DNA from: Calditrichota bacterium
GTDB lineage: Bacteria; Calditrichota; Calditrichia; Calditrichales; Calditrichaceae
Direction of reading: 5' to 3'
Assembly (NCBI GenBank): GCA_024278755.1
Contig: JAJRSO010000038.1
Span: 1 to 64,000 of the forward strand
DNA length: 64,000 bases
Shown here: positions 1 through 8,041 of the stretch, piece after piece
Layout of the letters: the number at the start of each line of letters is the position of its first letter
Numbering within the stretch: position 1 is the first letter of the stretch
The notes under the pieces: generated by a model
The model's input: only the letters and a program-made list of their open reading frames with translations
Told to the model about the DNA's origin: nothing
Databases searched by the model: none
Made by a program: the position numbers and the translations under genes

Positions 1-141
1 GGGATGCAATCAGCGTTCTAAATAATTAGAGCCCTAAGTTGGTTAGGAATCAAAAAAGGACTTTCAAAAGATAGAGTTAAAATTATGTAGAGCAGTCCCG
101 AAAGTCGGGATTGGTCCGGAGTTCGAATCTCCGCTGGCTCA
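1..141 (+). ncRNA. ssrA: tmRNA (ssrA), 3' portion; 5' end outside the window
   Basis: The 3' end folds as the tRNA-like part of a tmRNA. A perfect 5-bp T stem (117-121 with 129-133) encloses the loop TTCGAAT. It is followed directly by a 7-nt acceptor strand CTGGCTC (134-140) and a discriminator A (141). CCA is not encoded. Upstream, TAAATAATTAGAGCCCT (from 19) resembles the tag-stop and following helix of known tmRNAs, and TATGTAGA sits where tmRNAs carry a similar motif. Segment 59-65 can pair with 100-106 as a late pseudoknot stem. The 5' half and most of the peptide-tag frame lie before base 1. Read in the frame of the TAA at 19-21, the last tag residues would be GMQSAF, which is not the usual ALAA-like ending, so the exact frame is uncertain. 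A normal tRNA is excluded because no D or anticodon arm precedes the T arm. Confidence 0.6.
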
Positions 142-150
142 CGAGGGGAA

Positions 151-187
151 AAGCCTGTTTAACGTAAGTTGAACAGGCTTTTTTTTA
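151..187 (+). terminator. Intrinsic terminator of the tmRNA gene
   Basis: AAGCCTGTTT (151-160) and its near-perfect complement ending at 180 form a stable hairpin followed by a run of T (179-186). It lies 10 bases after the tmRNA 3' end and separates it from the following operon. Confidence 0.85.
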
Positions 188-358
188 TAAGATATACGCA
201 CAAGGGAGGATTCAAAATCATTGTTATTTTGTTTTTTTAGAGCCCCATCCGTAAATCTGTGAAAATTCGCGGCATTTTTTACCCTGTGTTATTTATACAA
301 AACGACTTTATACCCTTCTTGTGTATTTATTTATAATATACTTTTCAACTCGTTGTTC

Positions 359-379
359 GGCCGAATCTATAAATCGGCC
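359..379. promoter_or_regulatory. Inverted repeat, possible GntR operator
   Basis: GGCCGA (359-364) and TCGGCC (374-379) are exact inverted arms around a 9-base AT-rich spacer, about 65-80 bases before the GntR gene. A TATAAT hexamer lies at 332-337. FadR-type regulators usually bind short palindromes near their own promoters, so autoregulation of the hydroxyproline operon is a reasonable inference. No experimental or comparative support is available here. Confidence 0.35.
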
Positions 380-441
380 ATCATCCGACGAAGTTTTCCC
401 GTAAAAAATTTGAATTACCGTTTAAACTTTTCAAAATCGGG

Positions 442-1149
442 TTGCAATTTAAACATATCACTAATATATTACAGATATATTTAATAGGAGATCGTATTAT
501 CTTTACACCCAAACAAACAAAAAGCCTGGCGGAAACTGCCTACGAACGCATCGAAGAGATGATCGTTACCCTGCAATTGGAACCGGGGGCAGTGTTTTCC
601 GAAGCCGAATTGGCGGAAAGACTTCAGATTGGACGTACGCCGGTAAGGGAAGCATTGCAAAAACTTACCCAGTACAATTTAATAAAAACACTGCCGCGAC
701 GCGGTATGATGGTTATAGAAATCAATATCACCCAGCATTTGGCGCTGCTTGAAACGCGGCGAGTTTTAGAACGGCTGATTGTATCCCGGGCGGCGCGTAG
801 GGCCACCCCGCAACAGCGAAAAGCGTTACAAGCCTATGCGGAGATTATTCAGGAGGCTGCCAAGGAAAAGGATTTGGAAACCTTTATGCGCTATGATAAT
901 AAATTTGACCGTTTGGTGGAAAACGCTTCCGGCAATCCGTTTGCAGTCAAAGCCAATCAGCCCTTTCATGCCCATTGCCGTCGTTTTTGGTACTACTATC
1001 AGATAAACGGCGATTTGCAGCGTTCGGCCAATTTACACGCAGCCATTATGCGCGCCATCGCCGAAAGTGACGAAGAGAAAGCGGCAAACGCTTCGGACGC
1101 GTTTATGGATTATCTCGAAGAATTTACTAAAGCCGCTGTTCATATCTAA
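442..1149 (+). CDS. GntR-family (FadR/FCD type) transcriptional regulator
   Basis: Likely ligand-responsive regulator of the hydroxyproline operon that it heads. A winged-helix GntR domain spans about residues 27-95, with the typical segments AYERIEEMIV, SEAELAERLQIGRTPVREAL and LPRRGMMV. An all-helical FCD ligand-binding domain follows (about 102-228, beginning LETRRVLERLIVSRAA). The start is uncertain. The frame opens with TTG at 442 without a clear ribosome-binding site. TAGGAG at 485-490 would instead serve a non-standard ATT codon at 496, and either choice keeps the whole DNA-binding domain. The stop is 12 bases before the peptidase gene, so regulator and catabolic genes are probably co-transcribed. 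FCD members often bind small carboxylates, and proline or hydroxyproline derivatives would fit the context (inference). Confidence 0.85.
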   Translation: MQFKHITNILQIYLIGDRIIFTPKQTKSLAETAYERIEEMIVTLQLEPGAVFSEAELAERLQIGRTPVREALQKLTQYNLIKTLPRRGMMVIEINITQHLALLETRRVLERLIVSRAARRATPQQRKALQAYAEIIQEAAKEKDLETFMRYDNKFDRLVENASGNPFAVKANQPFHAHCRRFWYYYQINGDLQRSANLHAAIMRAIAESDEEKAANASDAFMDYLEEFTKAAVHI

Positions 1150-1161
1150 CCCGGAATATGT

Positions 1162-2451
1162 ATGTTGCAAAAATCTCTGTTTCTTCTTCTATTTGTAATG
1201 GGACTTGCTGTAGCCGGTTCTGCGGATTTACAGCGCTTATTAAATTCTGTTCATGGTCTTACTGTAAAAAAACTGCCTGCCGAAAAATCGTTTAGCGCTA
1301 GTTTTCAGATTTTCATTGAACAACCGTTGGACCATCAAGATCCGGAAGGAGCTCATTTTAAACAACAGATTATTTTATCTCACCGTTCATTCTCGGCGCC
1401 AACCGTTTTAGTCACCGAGGGCTACGGTATTTACGACAATCATACGCGTGAACTAAGCCAATTGTTACAGGCCAACGAAATCCGGGTGGAGCACCGCTTT
1501 TTCGGACGTTCCAAACCGGATTCCATGGATTGGGATAATCTGACCATTGCTCAGGAAGCGGCCGATTATCATCGGATTCAGCAAATTTTTAAAACGATTT
1601 ATAAAGGAAAATGGATCAGCACCGGTTGGAGCAAAGGGGGGCAGACCGCTGTTTTTTACCGCTTTTTTTACCCACAGGATGTGGATGCTACTTTAGCGTA
1701 TGATTCTCCATTTAACCTGCAACGCGAAGACACGCGCATCGACAGTTTCTTTAACCATGTGGGAACGGCGTTTTGCAGGCAAAAAATTAAAGCCTTTCAA
1801 AAAATGGCCTTACAACGCAAGGCGGATTTGTTACCTCTCTTTCAAAAATATGCCTTGCGGGAAAAATATCAGTTTTCCATTGGCTTGCAGGCCGCGCTGG
1901 AATATGCGATTCTGGAATATCCTTTTTCATTCTGGCAGTATCACAAATTAAACTGCGATTCCATTCCCACAAACAGCGCCTTTCCCCGGGCTATTTTTAA
2001 CCATTTGAAACTCGTAGTAGCGCTTTCGTCCTATTCAGATACAGCGCTGAATTCACCGGCCATGTACCAATTTTTCACGGAACTGGGCTACTACGGTTAT
2101 GTAACGGATGGGCTGGAACCGTGGTTGTCCGGCGCTTACGGTTATTCCAATGCGCTGTTTGCGCCACGAAACGCGGTTCTGAAATACCGTCCGCAGCGCA
2201 TGCAAAAAATTATACGTTGGCTAAAAGAAAACGCTTCGAAAATAGCCTTTATATACGGAAGCAACGATCCCTGGTCTGCTTCCGCGATTGATTTTCCAGG
2301 GCGGAAGGATCTACTTAAACAGACGCTTGGAGGGGGAAATCATTTTACGTTTATCCGCACGCTTCCCCAGATGGAGCAGAAAAGAATAATCGGAGCTCTT
2401 AAACAATGGCTTTATCTCGAGGAAAGGAGCAAAACCAATGACGGAGACTAA
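1162..2451 (+). CDS. Secreted S37-family prolyl tri/tetrapeptidyl aminopeptidase
   Basis: Alpha/beta-hydrolase serine peptidase with an N-terminal signal peptide (hydrophobic residues 5-18, cleavage near VAGSA). The nucleophile elbow is GWSKGG (Ser157). Asp369 in YGSNDPWS and His394 in GGGNHFTF complete a plausible triad, and HRFFGRSKP is typical of the S28/S37 group. Known S37 enzymes from Streptomyces release tri- or tetrapeptides ending in proline, which suits collagen-like substrates. At 429 aa it has near the usual family length. It sits between the GntR gene and the hydroxyproline dehydratase, whose start overlaps this gene by 14 bases. It is expected to act in the periplasm or outside the cell and to feed the POT transporter and prolidase encoded downstream. 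S28 rather than S37 membership is possible. Confidence 0.8.
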   Translation: MLQKSLFLLLFVMGLAVAGSADLQRLLNSVHGLTVKKLPAEKSFSASFQIFIEQPLDHQDPEGAHFKQQIILSHRSFSAPTVLVTEGYGIYDNHTRELSQLLQANEIRVEHRFFGRSKPDSMDWDNLTIAQEAADYHRIQQIFKTIYKGKWISTGWSKGGQTAVFYRFFYPQDVDATLAYDSPFNLQREDTRIDSFFNHVGTAFCRQKIKAFQKMALQRKADLLPLFQKYALREKYQFSIGLQAALEYAILEYPFSFWQYHKLNCDSIPTNSAFPRAIFNHLKLVVALSSYSDTALNSPAMYQFFTELGYYGYVTDGLEPWLSGAYGYSNALFAPRNAVLKYRPQRMQKIIRWLKENASKIAFIYGSNDPWSASAIDFPGRKDLLKQTLGGGNHFTFIRTLPQMEQKRIIGALKQWLYLEERSKTNDGD

Positions 2452-3496
2452 TTTTCAGAACCGCCTGGGATCCTTTCAGTGGCAGCCATCGTCAGACAGA
2501 GAACGGATTTGCACAATTGACGCCCACGCCGCCGGGGAACCGCTGCGAATTGTTTACAAAGGATTTCCGGAGTTGGAAGGGGAAACCATTTTAGAACGTC
2601 GCCGCTTTGCCAAAGAACAATTTGATGCGCTGCGTAAAACGGTAATGTGGGAGCCGCGCGGACATGCTGATATGTACGGCTGCATCCTTACGCCGCCGGT
2701 TACCGGGAATGCGGATTTTGGGGTTTTATTCACTCATAACGAAGGCTTTTCCACCATGTGCGGGCACGGCATTATTGCCGTAACCACCGTCATGTTGGAA
2801 GCCGGATTTCTGCAAAGTACCGAACCGCGCACCGTATTACGTATCGATACGCCGGCGGGTCTGGTAACGGCCACCGCGCACCTGCAGGGAAAACGGGTTC
2901 AGAAGGTCTCTTTTTTAAACGTACCCTCTTTTGTAGCTGCGCGGGAGTTGGAAGTGGATGTGCCGGGACTCGGCCGCGTGCGTTACGATATTGCTTTTGG
3001 AGGCGCTTTTTATGCCTTTGTGGACGCCGACGCCCTAAATATTGCCATGACAGCGGATAATTACCGCGGACTGATTGAAGCGGGCATGGCTATTAAACAA
3101 GCCGTGATGGCCTCACAAAAAATCAAGCATCCGTTTGAAACAGAGCTGAATTTCCTATACGGAACTATTTTTACAGGAGCGCCGCACGGCCCGCAGGCAG
3201 ACAGCCGTAACGTTTGTATATTTGCCGAAGGAGAGGTGGATCGCAGTCCCACGGGAACAGGCGTAAGCGCACGCATGGCTCTGCATTACGCCCGGGGGGA
3301 ATTAAAGGAGCGGGAAGAGATGATTATCGAAAGTATCATCGGCAGCCGGTTCAGCGGCCGGGTAGTGGAAGTAACTACATTTGGCCCGCACCGGGCGGTT
3401 ATTCCGGAAGTGAGCGGCAGCGCATATATTACCGGGCAGCATACGTTTTTAATTGATAAGCATGACCCGTTGAAAGACGGTTTTATTTTACGCTAA
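2438..3496 (+). CDS. trans-3-hydroxy-L-proline dehydratase (proline racemase superfamily)
   Basis: Predicted to dehydrate trans-3-hydroxy-L-proline to delta-1-pyrroline-2-carboxylate. The fold signatures of proline racemases are present: TIDAHAAGEP, FSTMCGHG and a glycine-rich DRSPxGTG loop. The first catalytic position is Cys108 (MCGHG). The second, normally Cys in racemases and epimerases, is Thr272 (DRSPTGTG). A Cys/Thr pair marks the dehydratase branch, including human L3HYPDH. At 352 aa the length is normal. The start ATG at 2438 is preceded by AAAGGAGC and overlaps the peptidase gene. The next gene encodes the reductase expected to use its product, which strengthens the call. Confidence 0.85.
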   Translation: MTETNFQNRLGSFQWQPSSDRERICTIDAHAAGEPLRIVYKGFPELEGETILERRRFAKEQFDALRKTVMWEPRGHADMYGCILTPPVTGNADFGVLFTHNEGFSTMCGHGIIAVTTVMLEAGFLQSTEPRTVLRIDTPAGLVTATAHLQGKRVQKVSFLNVPSFVAARELEVDVPGLGRVRYDIAFGGAFYAFVDADALNIAMTADNYRGLIEAGMAIKQAVMASQKIKHPFETELNFLYGTIFTGAPHGPQADSRNVCIFAEGEVDRSPTGTGVSARMALHYARGELKEREEMIIESIIGSRFSGRVVEVTTFGPHRAVIPEVSGSAYITGQHTFLIDKHDPLKDGFILR

Positions 3497-3509
3497 GCGG
3501 GATTTATCT

Positions 3510-4496
3510 ATGAACTCAACACTTAAATTCTTTTCCGCGCAGGACGTACATAAGGCGCTTTCTATGCAAGAAGCTATCCGGGCCATGGCCTCGGCTTTTA
3601 CTCAGTTGTCCGGTCAGAGGACTGTAACGCCATTGCGCAGTTCCATCGAGATTCCCGGAAGCGAGAACAGCGCGCTTTTTATGCCGGTTTATCTTCCGGG
3701 AAGCAGGAAGATAGCCGTCAAAACGGTTACCGTATTTCCGGGCAATACACAGCGGAAGCAGCCCGCTATTCAGGCTTTAATCACCCTGTTTGATGCACAA
3801 AACGGACAGCCCTTGGCCGTGGTGGACGGAACGGCCTTAACTGCCATACGCACGGGCGCAGCTTCCGGTTTGGCCACCGAACTGCTGGCGCGGACTGACG
3901 CGCAGGTATTAGCCTTATTTGGAGCCGGTGTACAGGGAGGTTGGCAAATAGAAGCAGTTTTGTCCGTTCGTTCCATACAAAAAGTGCTTATTTTTGATCC
4001 GGATAAACAGCGCGCCCAAACGCTGGCGGAGCATATCGTAGAACGGTATGATGTAAAAACAATCGTTTCAATTAATTCTGCCGAATTGCGGGAAGCGGAT
4101 ATTATTTGTACAGCTACCACTTCACAAGCGCCGGTTTTTAAGGATGCGGATTTGAAACCGGGTGTGCATATAAATGCCGTGGGCGCCTTTCGTCCGGACA
4201 TGCGGGAAATTCCGGCCCTAACCATGCAGCGCGCTTTGGTTGTTGTGGATGAACGCCGGGCCTGTTTAAAAGAAGCCGGCGAACTGATTATTCCCATTAA
4301 TCAGGGGGTGTTTGTTGCGCAACATATTTACGCCGAAATTGGCGATCTGACGGCCGGACGGGTAAAAGGACGTGAAAATAACGCGCAGATTACACTCTTT
4401 AAATCCGTTGGCAATGCGGTACAGGATTTAGCCGCCGCGGAAATCGTATTGCAGAACGGTTTAAAAATGAATTTGGGACAGACAGTTCAGATGTAA
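3510..4496 (+). CDS. Ornithine cyclodeaminase/mu-crystallin family; likely delta-1-pyrroline-2-carboxylate reductase
   Basis: NAD(P)-dependent enzyme of the OCD/mu-crystallin family, 328 aa. The N-terminal half carries substrate-binding signatures (AIRAMASAF, KTVTVFPGN). The nucleotide-binding fold starts at LALFGAGVQGGWQ with a GxGxxG pattern, followed by IICTATTS and the conserved HINAVGAFRPDMREI. Family members include true ornithine cyclodeaminase, alanine dehydrogenase and the reductases that turn pyrroline-2-carboxylate into L-proline. Its position directly behind a trans-3-hydroxyproline dehydratase (13-base gap) points to the reductase, completing conversion of trans-3-hydroxyproline to proline. 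The substrate assignment rests on context. Confidence 0.82.
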   Translation: MNSTLKFFSAQDVHKALSMQEAIRAMASAFTQLSGQRTVTPLRSSIEIPGSENSALFMPVYLPGSRKIAVKTVTVFPGNTQRKQPAIQALITLFDAQNGQPLAVVDGTALTAIRTGAASGLATELLARTDAQVLALFGAGVQGGWQIEAVLSVRSIQKVLIFDPDKQRAQTLAEHIVERYDVKTIVSINSAELREADIICTATTSQAPVFKDADLKPGVHINAVGAFRPDMREIPALTMQRALVVVDERRACLKEAGELIIPINQGVFVAQHIYAEIGDLTAGRVKGRENNAQITLFKSVGNAVQDLAAAEIVLQNGLKMNLGQTVQM

Positions 4497-4510
4497 AAAG
4501 GACATAAAAA

Positions 4511-5788
4511 ATGCTAAAGAAACATCCGGCAGGACTCTGGGTACTGTTTTCTGTGGAAATGTGGGAACGCTTCGGTTTTTACATCATGTCTGCCATTTAT
4601 GTTTTATATATGGACAAAGCGCTGCATTTTGACGATGCGCGCAAAGGATTGCTGTACGGCCTGTTTCTGGCAGCGGCCTATCTTTTTCCGTTGCTGGGCG
4701 GCTGGCTGGGCGATCGGGCGCTGGGACAATTGAATACGGTTCGAATCGGTCTGTGGTTGATGATTATGGGGTATGTGGGGCTGGCCCTGTCTTCTGCGGA
4801 GGCTTTAAACCCATTTTATACGGGACTGATGCTGGTGGCCAGTGGCACGGGAATCTTTAAGGTTAATATGTCGGTGTTTGTGGGTAATCTTTACCGCAAT
4901 AAAAGCGATCTGCGCGACGCCGGATTTAATATTTATTACATGGGCGTTAATGTGGGCGCCACTCTCGGCCCGCTGGCGGCAACGCTGATTGGCGCTTTTT
5001 TCAACCTGTATGTCCTCTCATTCTGGGCAGCGGCGGTTGGTTTGCTGATTGCCGTCCTCGCTCTGGAAATAGGCAAAAAACAGCTGACCGAAGCCGATTC
5101 CAACAGCACAACGGTTCAAAAACAAATTGCGCAAAATAAACAGGATATGAACAAAAAAGAATCTTTTCAGCGCATCGTGACCCTGTTGGTTCTGTTTCTT
5201 ATCGCCGGTTTATTCTGGATGCCGTTTTATCAGAACGGAATGGCCCTGACTCTGTTTGCCGACCGTTCTACGGTGACTTATACCTTTCTGCGTCCAGAAA
5301 CCTACGTTATGTTTAATGCTGTCTTTATCCTTTTACTAACGCCGCCCTTAGTGGCGTTTTATAGCTGGCTACGCAAACGCAACCGCGAACCCTCCACCCC
5401 TTATAAAATATTTTTTGGTCTGCTGCTAATGGCGCTGGCTATGGGAATTATGGTGATTGCTTCTCTAAGTGGCGGCAATGTCAATCAACCGGTCATGTCG
5501 CCGCTGTGGCTCATCATGACGTATCTGTTTATTACATTGGCCGAAATTCTAATTTCCCCCATGGGGCAATCCTATGTTTCGAAGGTGGCGCCTCAAAAAA
5601 TACAAGGGCTGATGATGGGCGGTTGGTTCGGTTCCACAGCCCTGGGAGCTTTAAGTTCCGGACTGTTTGGCCGTCTTTACAGTTCCATGCCCCATCATGC
5701 TTATTTTTTGGTATTAACAGGCATATCCCTGTTGGCGGCTGTGCTGGTTTTACTTTTTATGAAAAAATTGCAACGTTTCGCCCAATAA
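4511..5788 (+). CDS. POT/PTR-family proton-dependent oligopeptide transporter
   Basis: Inner-membrane major-facilitator protein with about 12 hydrophobic segments over 425 aa. The POT signature ExxER is present at residues 16-20 (VEMWERFGFY). GGWLGDRALG and GTGIFKVNMSVFVG match the other conserved POT blocks. The family imports di- and tripeptides with protons. Bacterial members are often 450-500 aa with 14 helices, so this is a compact version. It lies 14 bases after the reductase and before the prolidase. It is therefore the obvious importer for proline- and hydroxyproline-containing peptides made by the S37 peptidase. Confidence 0.9.
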   Translation: MLKKHPAGLWVLFSVEMWERFGFYIMSAIYVLYMDKALHFDDARKGLLYGLFLAAAYLFPLLGGWLGDRALGQLNTVRIGLWLMIMGYVGLALSSAEALNPFYTGLMLVASGTGIFKVNMSVFVGNLYRNKSDLRDAGFNIYYMGVNVGATLGPLAATLIGAFFNLYVLSFWAAAVGLLIAVLALEIGKKQLTEADSNSTTVQKQIAQNKQDMNKKESFQRIVTLLVLFLIAGLFWMPFYQNGMALTLFADRSTVTYTFLRPETYVMFNAVFILLLTPPLVAFYSWLRKRNREPSTPYKIFFGLLLMALAMGIMVIASLSGGNVNQPVMSPLWLIMTYLFITLAEILISPMGQSYVSKVAPQKIQGLMMGGWFGSTALGALSSGLFGRLYSSMPHHAYFLVLTGISLLAAVLVLLFMKKLQRFAQ

Positions 5789-5833
5789 ATACAGAGGGGA
5801 CGCCGACGATATATCACTAAAGCGGGAGAATAG

Positions 5834-7015
5834 ATGTTAATCAAAGAGAAATCAGCACAGGCAAAAGAAATTTTAAAAGAACTGCATATCGACACTTGGA
5901 TTACTTTTGTACGCGAAAGCCAGATAAACGGCGACCCGATTTTACCTTTTCTGGCCGAAGCGGATTTAACCTGGCATTCGGCGTTTATCATTAATCGGGA
6001 TGGCAGCAGTCAGGCGATTGTGGGTTTGTACGATCAAAAAACCGTGGAAGATACCGGCGTATGGGATAATGTTATCGGTTTTGTGGAAGGTATCGGTGAA
6101 CCGTTTAAAAACTATATAAAACAGTTAAATCCGGCTACTATCGCTCTAAACTATTCGGTGGGCAGTGAAATTTGCGACGGACTGACTCATGGCATGTACC
6201 TGACCATGATGGAACTATTGTCCGAAATCGGTCTGGCGGATCGGGTAGTCTCTGCCGAGAAAATTGTATCCGCTCTGCATGAACGAAAATCACCTTCCGA
6301 ACTGGCGAACCTACGCCTGGCCATCCGCCATACGGAAGAAATTTTTGATATGGTGGCCCGTTTCATAAAACCGGGGATGACGGAACGGGAAATTGCCGAT
6401 TTCATGAAGACCGAAACCAAACGCCGCGGACTGGATCTGGCCTGGGAACCGATGGTGTGTCCCGCGGTATTCAGCGGTCCGGAAACAGCGGGGGCGCATT
6501 ACAATCCTACCGGGAAAAAGGTGGAACGGGGCCACATCTTAAATATGGATTTTGGTGTGCGGGTGAACGGCTACTGTTCGGATATGCAGCGTACTTTTTA
6601 CATCTTAAAGGAAGATGAAACCAAAGCGCCGCCCGATGTTCAGAAGGGATTCGATACCATTGTTACGGCCATCGAAGAAGCGCGTCAGGCCATGTTCCCC
6701 GGCGGAGAAGGGATTGCTATCGACGCGGTGGCCAGGGAAGCGGTGCTTAAAAACGGCTACGAAGAATTTCCGCATGCTTTGGGACATCAGGTGGGGCGGT
6801 TTTCCCACGACGGGACCGCTATTCTTGGGCCGGCCTGGGAAAAATATGCCGAAAAACCGTTTCGCAAACTGGAGGAAAATATGGTTTTTACCCTGGAGCC
6901 CCGTTTAACTGTAAAAGGGCGCGGCACTGCCACCATCGAAGAGATGGTGCTGATCACCGATAAAGATGCGCAGTTTTTATCGCACCCGCAAACGGAGTTG
7001 ATTTACATTTTATGA
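5834..7015 (+). CDS. M24-family Xaa-Pro dipeptidase (prolidase)
   Basis: Cytoplasmic metallopeptidase expected to cleave X-Pro or X-Hyp dipeptides. The first 150 residues form the creatinase/prolidase N-terminal domain, and the rest is the pita-bread catalytic domain. All five dimetal ligands can be assigned: Asp239 (NMDFG), Asp250 (CSDMQR), His318 (HALGHQVG), Glu355 (TLEPRL) and Glu369 (ATIEEM). His222 in AHYNP is the usual substrate-side histidine. There is no signal peptide. An AGCGGGAGAA ribosome-binding region precedes the ATG. The stop overlaps the start of the activase gene by four bases (ATGA), which ties peptide hydrolysis to the radical enzyme system. Confidence 0.88.
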   Translation: MLIKEKSAQAKEILKELHIDTWITFVRESQINGDPILPFLAEADLTWHSAFIINRDGSSQAIVGLYDQKTVEDTGVWDNVIGFVEGIGEPFKNYIKQLNPATIALNYSVGSEICDGLTHGMYLTMMELLSEIGLADRVVSAEKIVSALHERKSPSELANLRLAIRHTEEIFDMVARFIKPGMTEREIADFMKTETKRRGLDLAWEPMVCPAVFSGPETAGAHYNPTGKKVERGHILNMDFGVRVNGYCSDMQRTFYILKEDETKAPPDVQKGFDTIVTAIEEARQAMFPGGEGIAIDAVAREAVLKNGYEEFPHALGHQVGRFSHDGTAILGPAWEKYAEKPFRKLEENMVFTLEPRLTVKGRGTATIEEMVLITDKDAQFLSHPQTELIYIL

Positions 7016-7830
7016 CGACGATACGCAAACAAACGCTTACGGGCGTAATTTATGATTTAAAAAAATATGCCATTCACGACGGCCCCGGCATTCGCACGAC
7101 CGTATTTTTAAAAGGCTGTCCGTTGAACTGCTGGTGGTGCCATAATCCCGAAAGCCGCAGTCCCAATCCGCAGCCCAGGGGTAATATGCGCCCCATTAAA
7201 AACTTGCCGCTTCTACAGAATAATCAAAACCTGATTGGCGTAGCAGTGACCGTGGATGCGCTGATACGGGAGGTACGTAAAGACATTTTGTTCTTCGATG
7301 AATCCGGCGGTGGGGTTACTTTTTCCGGCGGGGAGCCGCTGCTGCAACCCTGGTTTTTACAAGCCGCATTGCAGGCCTGCCATGCGGAAGGAATTCGTAC
7401 GGCTGTGGACACCACCGGGGTTGCTGCATTCGAAGCAATCGAATCCTTGGCTTCTTTTGTGGATTTATTTTTATATGATATAAAACTTTTGGATAATACA
7501 TTACACCGCAAATATACCGGTGTATCCAACCGGCTTATTTTGGAGAATCTGCTTAAAATGCACCGGGCCGGCTACCCGATTCGTATTCGGATTCCGCTCA
7601 TTCCTGACATCACGGATACGATGGAAAACTTACAGGCGATTTGCGATTTTCTGCTTAATAAAACCGGATTGCGGGAAGTGGAACTGTTGCCGTACAACAG
7701 CATGGGTAAAAGCAAATATGAGCGTCTGCAAATGGAATTTCGTCTGCAAAAACACACCATTCAAAGTGAAACTGAAATGGAAGCGAATCGGGAACGTTTC
7801 CGGCAAAAAGGTTTTCAGGTAGTGATATGA
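7012..7830 (+). CDS. Glycyl-radical enzyme activase (radical SAM), short form
   Basis: Activates the neighbouring glycyl-radical dehydratase by abstracting hydrogen from its glycine. The radical-SAM motif CxxxCxxC is C36-C40-C43 (GCPLNCWWCHNP). DGPGIRTTVFLKGC, SGGGVTFSGGEPLLQ, LYDIKLLD and LLPYNSMGKSKYERL are hallmark activase segments. Most activases of non-PFL glycyl-radical enzymes carry an inserted ferredoxin-like domain with two extra 4Fe-4S clusters just after the CxxxCxxC motif. Here residues 46-80 contain no cysteine at all, so that domain is absent and the protein (272 aa) resembles the pyruvate formate-lyase activase layout. Overlaps the prolidase stop by 4 bases. Confidence 0.9.
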   Translation: MTTIRKQTLTGVIYDLKKYAIHDGPGIRTTVFLKGCPLNCWWCHNPESRSPNPQPRGNMRPIKNLPLLQNNQNLIGVAVTVDALIREVRKDILFFDESGGGVTFSGGEPLLQPWFLQAALQACHAEGIRTAVDTTGVAAFEAIESLASFVDLFLYDIKLLDNTLHRKYTGVSNRLILENLLKMHRAGYPIRIRIPLIPDITDTMENLQAICDFLLNKTGLREVELLPYNSMGKSKYERLQMEFRLQKHTIQSETEMEANRERFRQKGFQVVI

Positions 7831-8041
7831 GGCGTTTTGGAAAGTGTTGCCGTCTCTGATTAAAAGGTAGCATTCGCTAAGCTTCGCCGAAAGAAAAAAG
7901 CTCTTCTGTTTTGGACGATTCTCATCAATTGTTTTTCTTTGCGCTCTCTGCGTATTGTTGCTCATCGGAAACAATTTGAGAACAGGAAAATCGAATTAAA
8001 ACGGAGGGCTTTAAACCCTTTACTAAAATCAGGAAAAAGTT
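7831..8041 (+). other. Spacer between activase and dehydratase genes
   Basis: No gene is supported in these 211 bases. The segment TTTGCGCTCTCTGCG (near 7938) is a low-complexity phrase like those in the dispersed repeat fragments elsewhere in the window. ATTGTT (7961-7966) and AACAAT (7971-7976) can pair. An AGGAAAAAG Shine-Dalgarno sequence precedes the next ATG. The gap could carry its own promoter or a processing site that lets the abundant radical enzyme be expressed above its activase. This is inference. Confidence 0.4.

Noticed and set aside
1-141. Ordinary serine- or leucine-type tRNA
   Set aside because: A T arm and acceptor strand are present, but no D or anticodon arm precedes them.
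2438-3496. Annotation as proline racemase or 4-hydroxyproline epimerase
   Set aside because: The second catalytic Cys is Thr, which marks the dehydratase branch.
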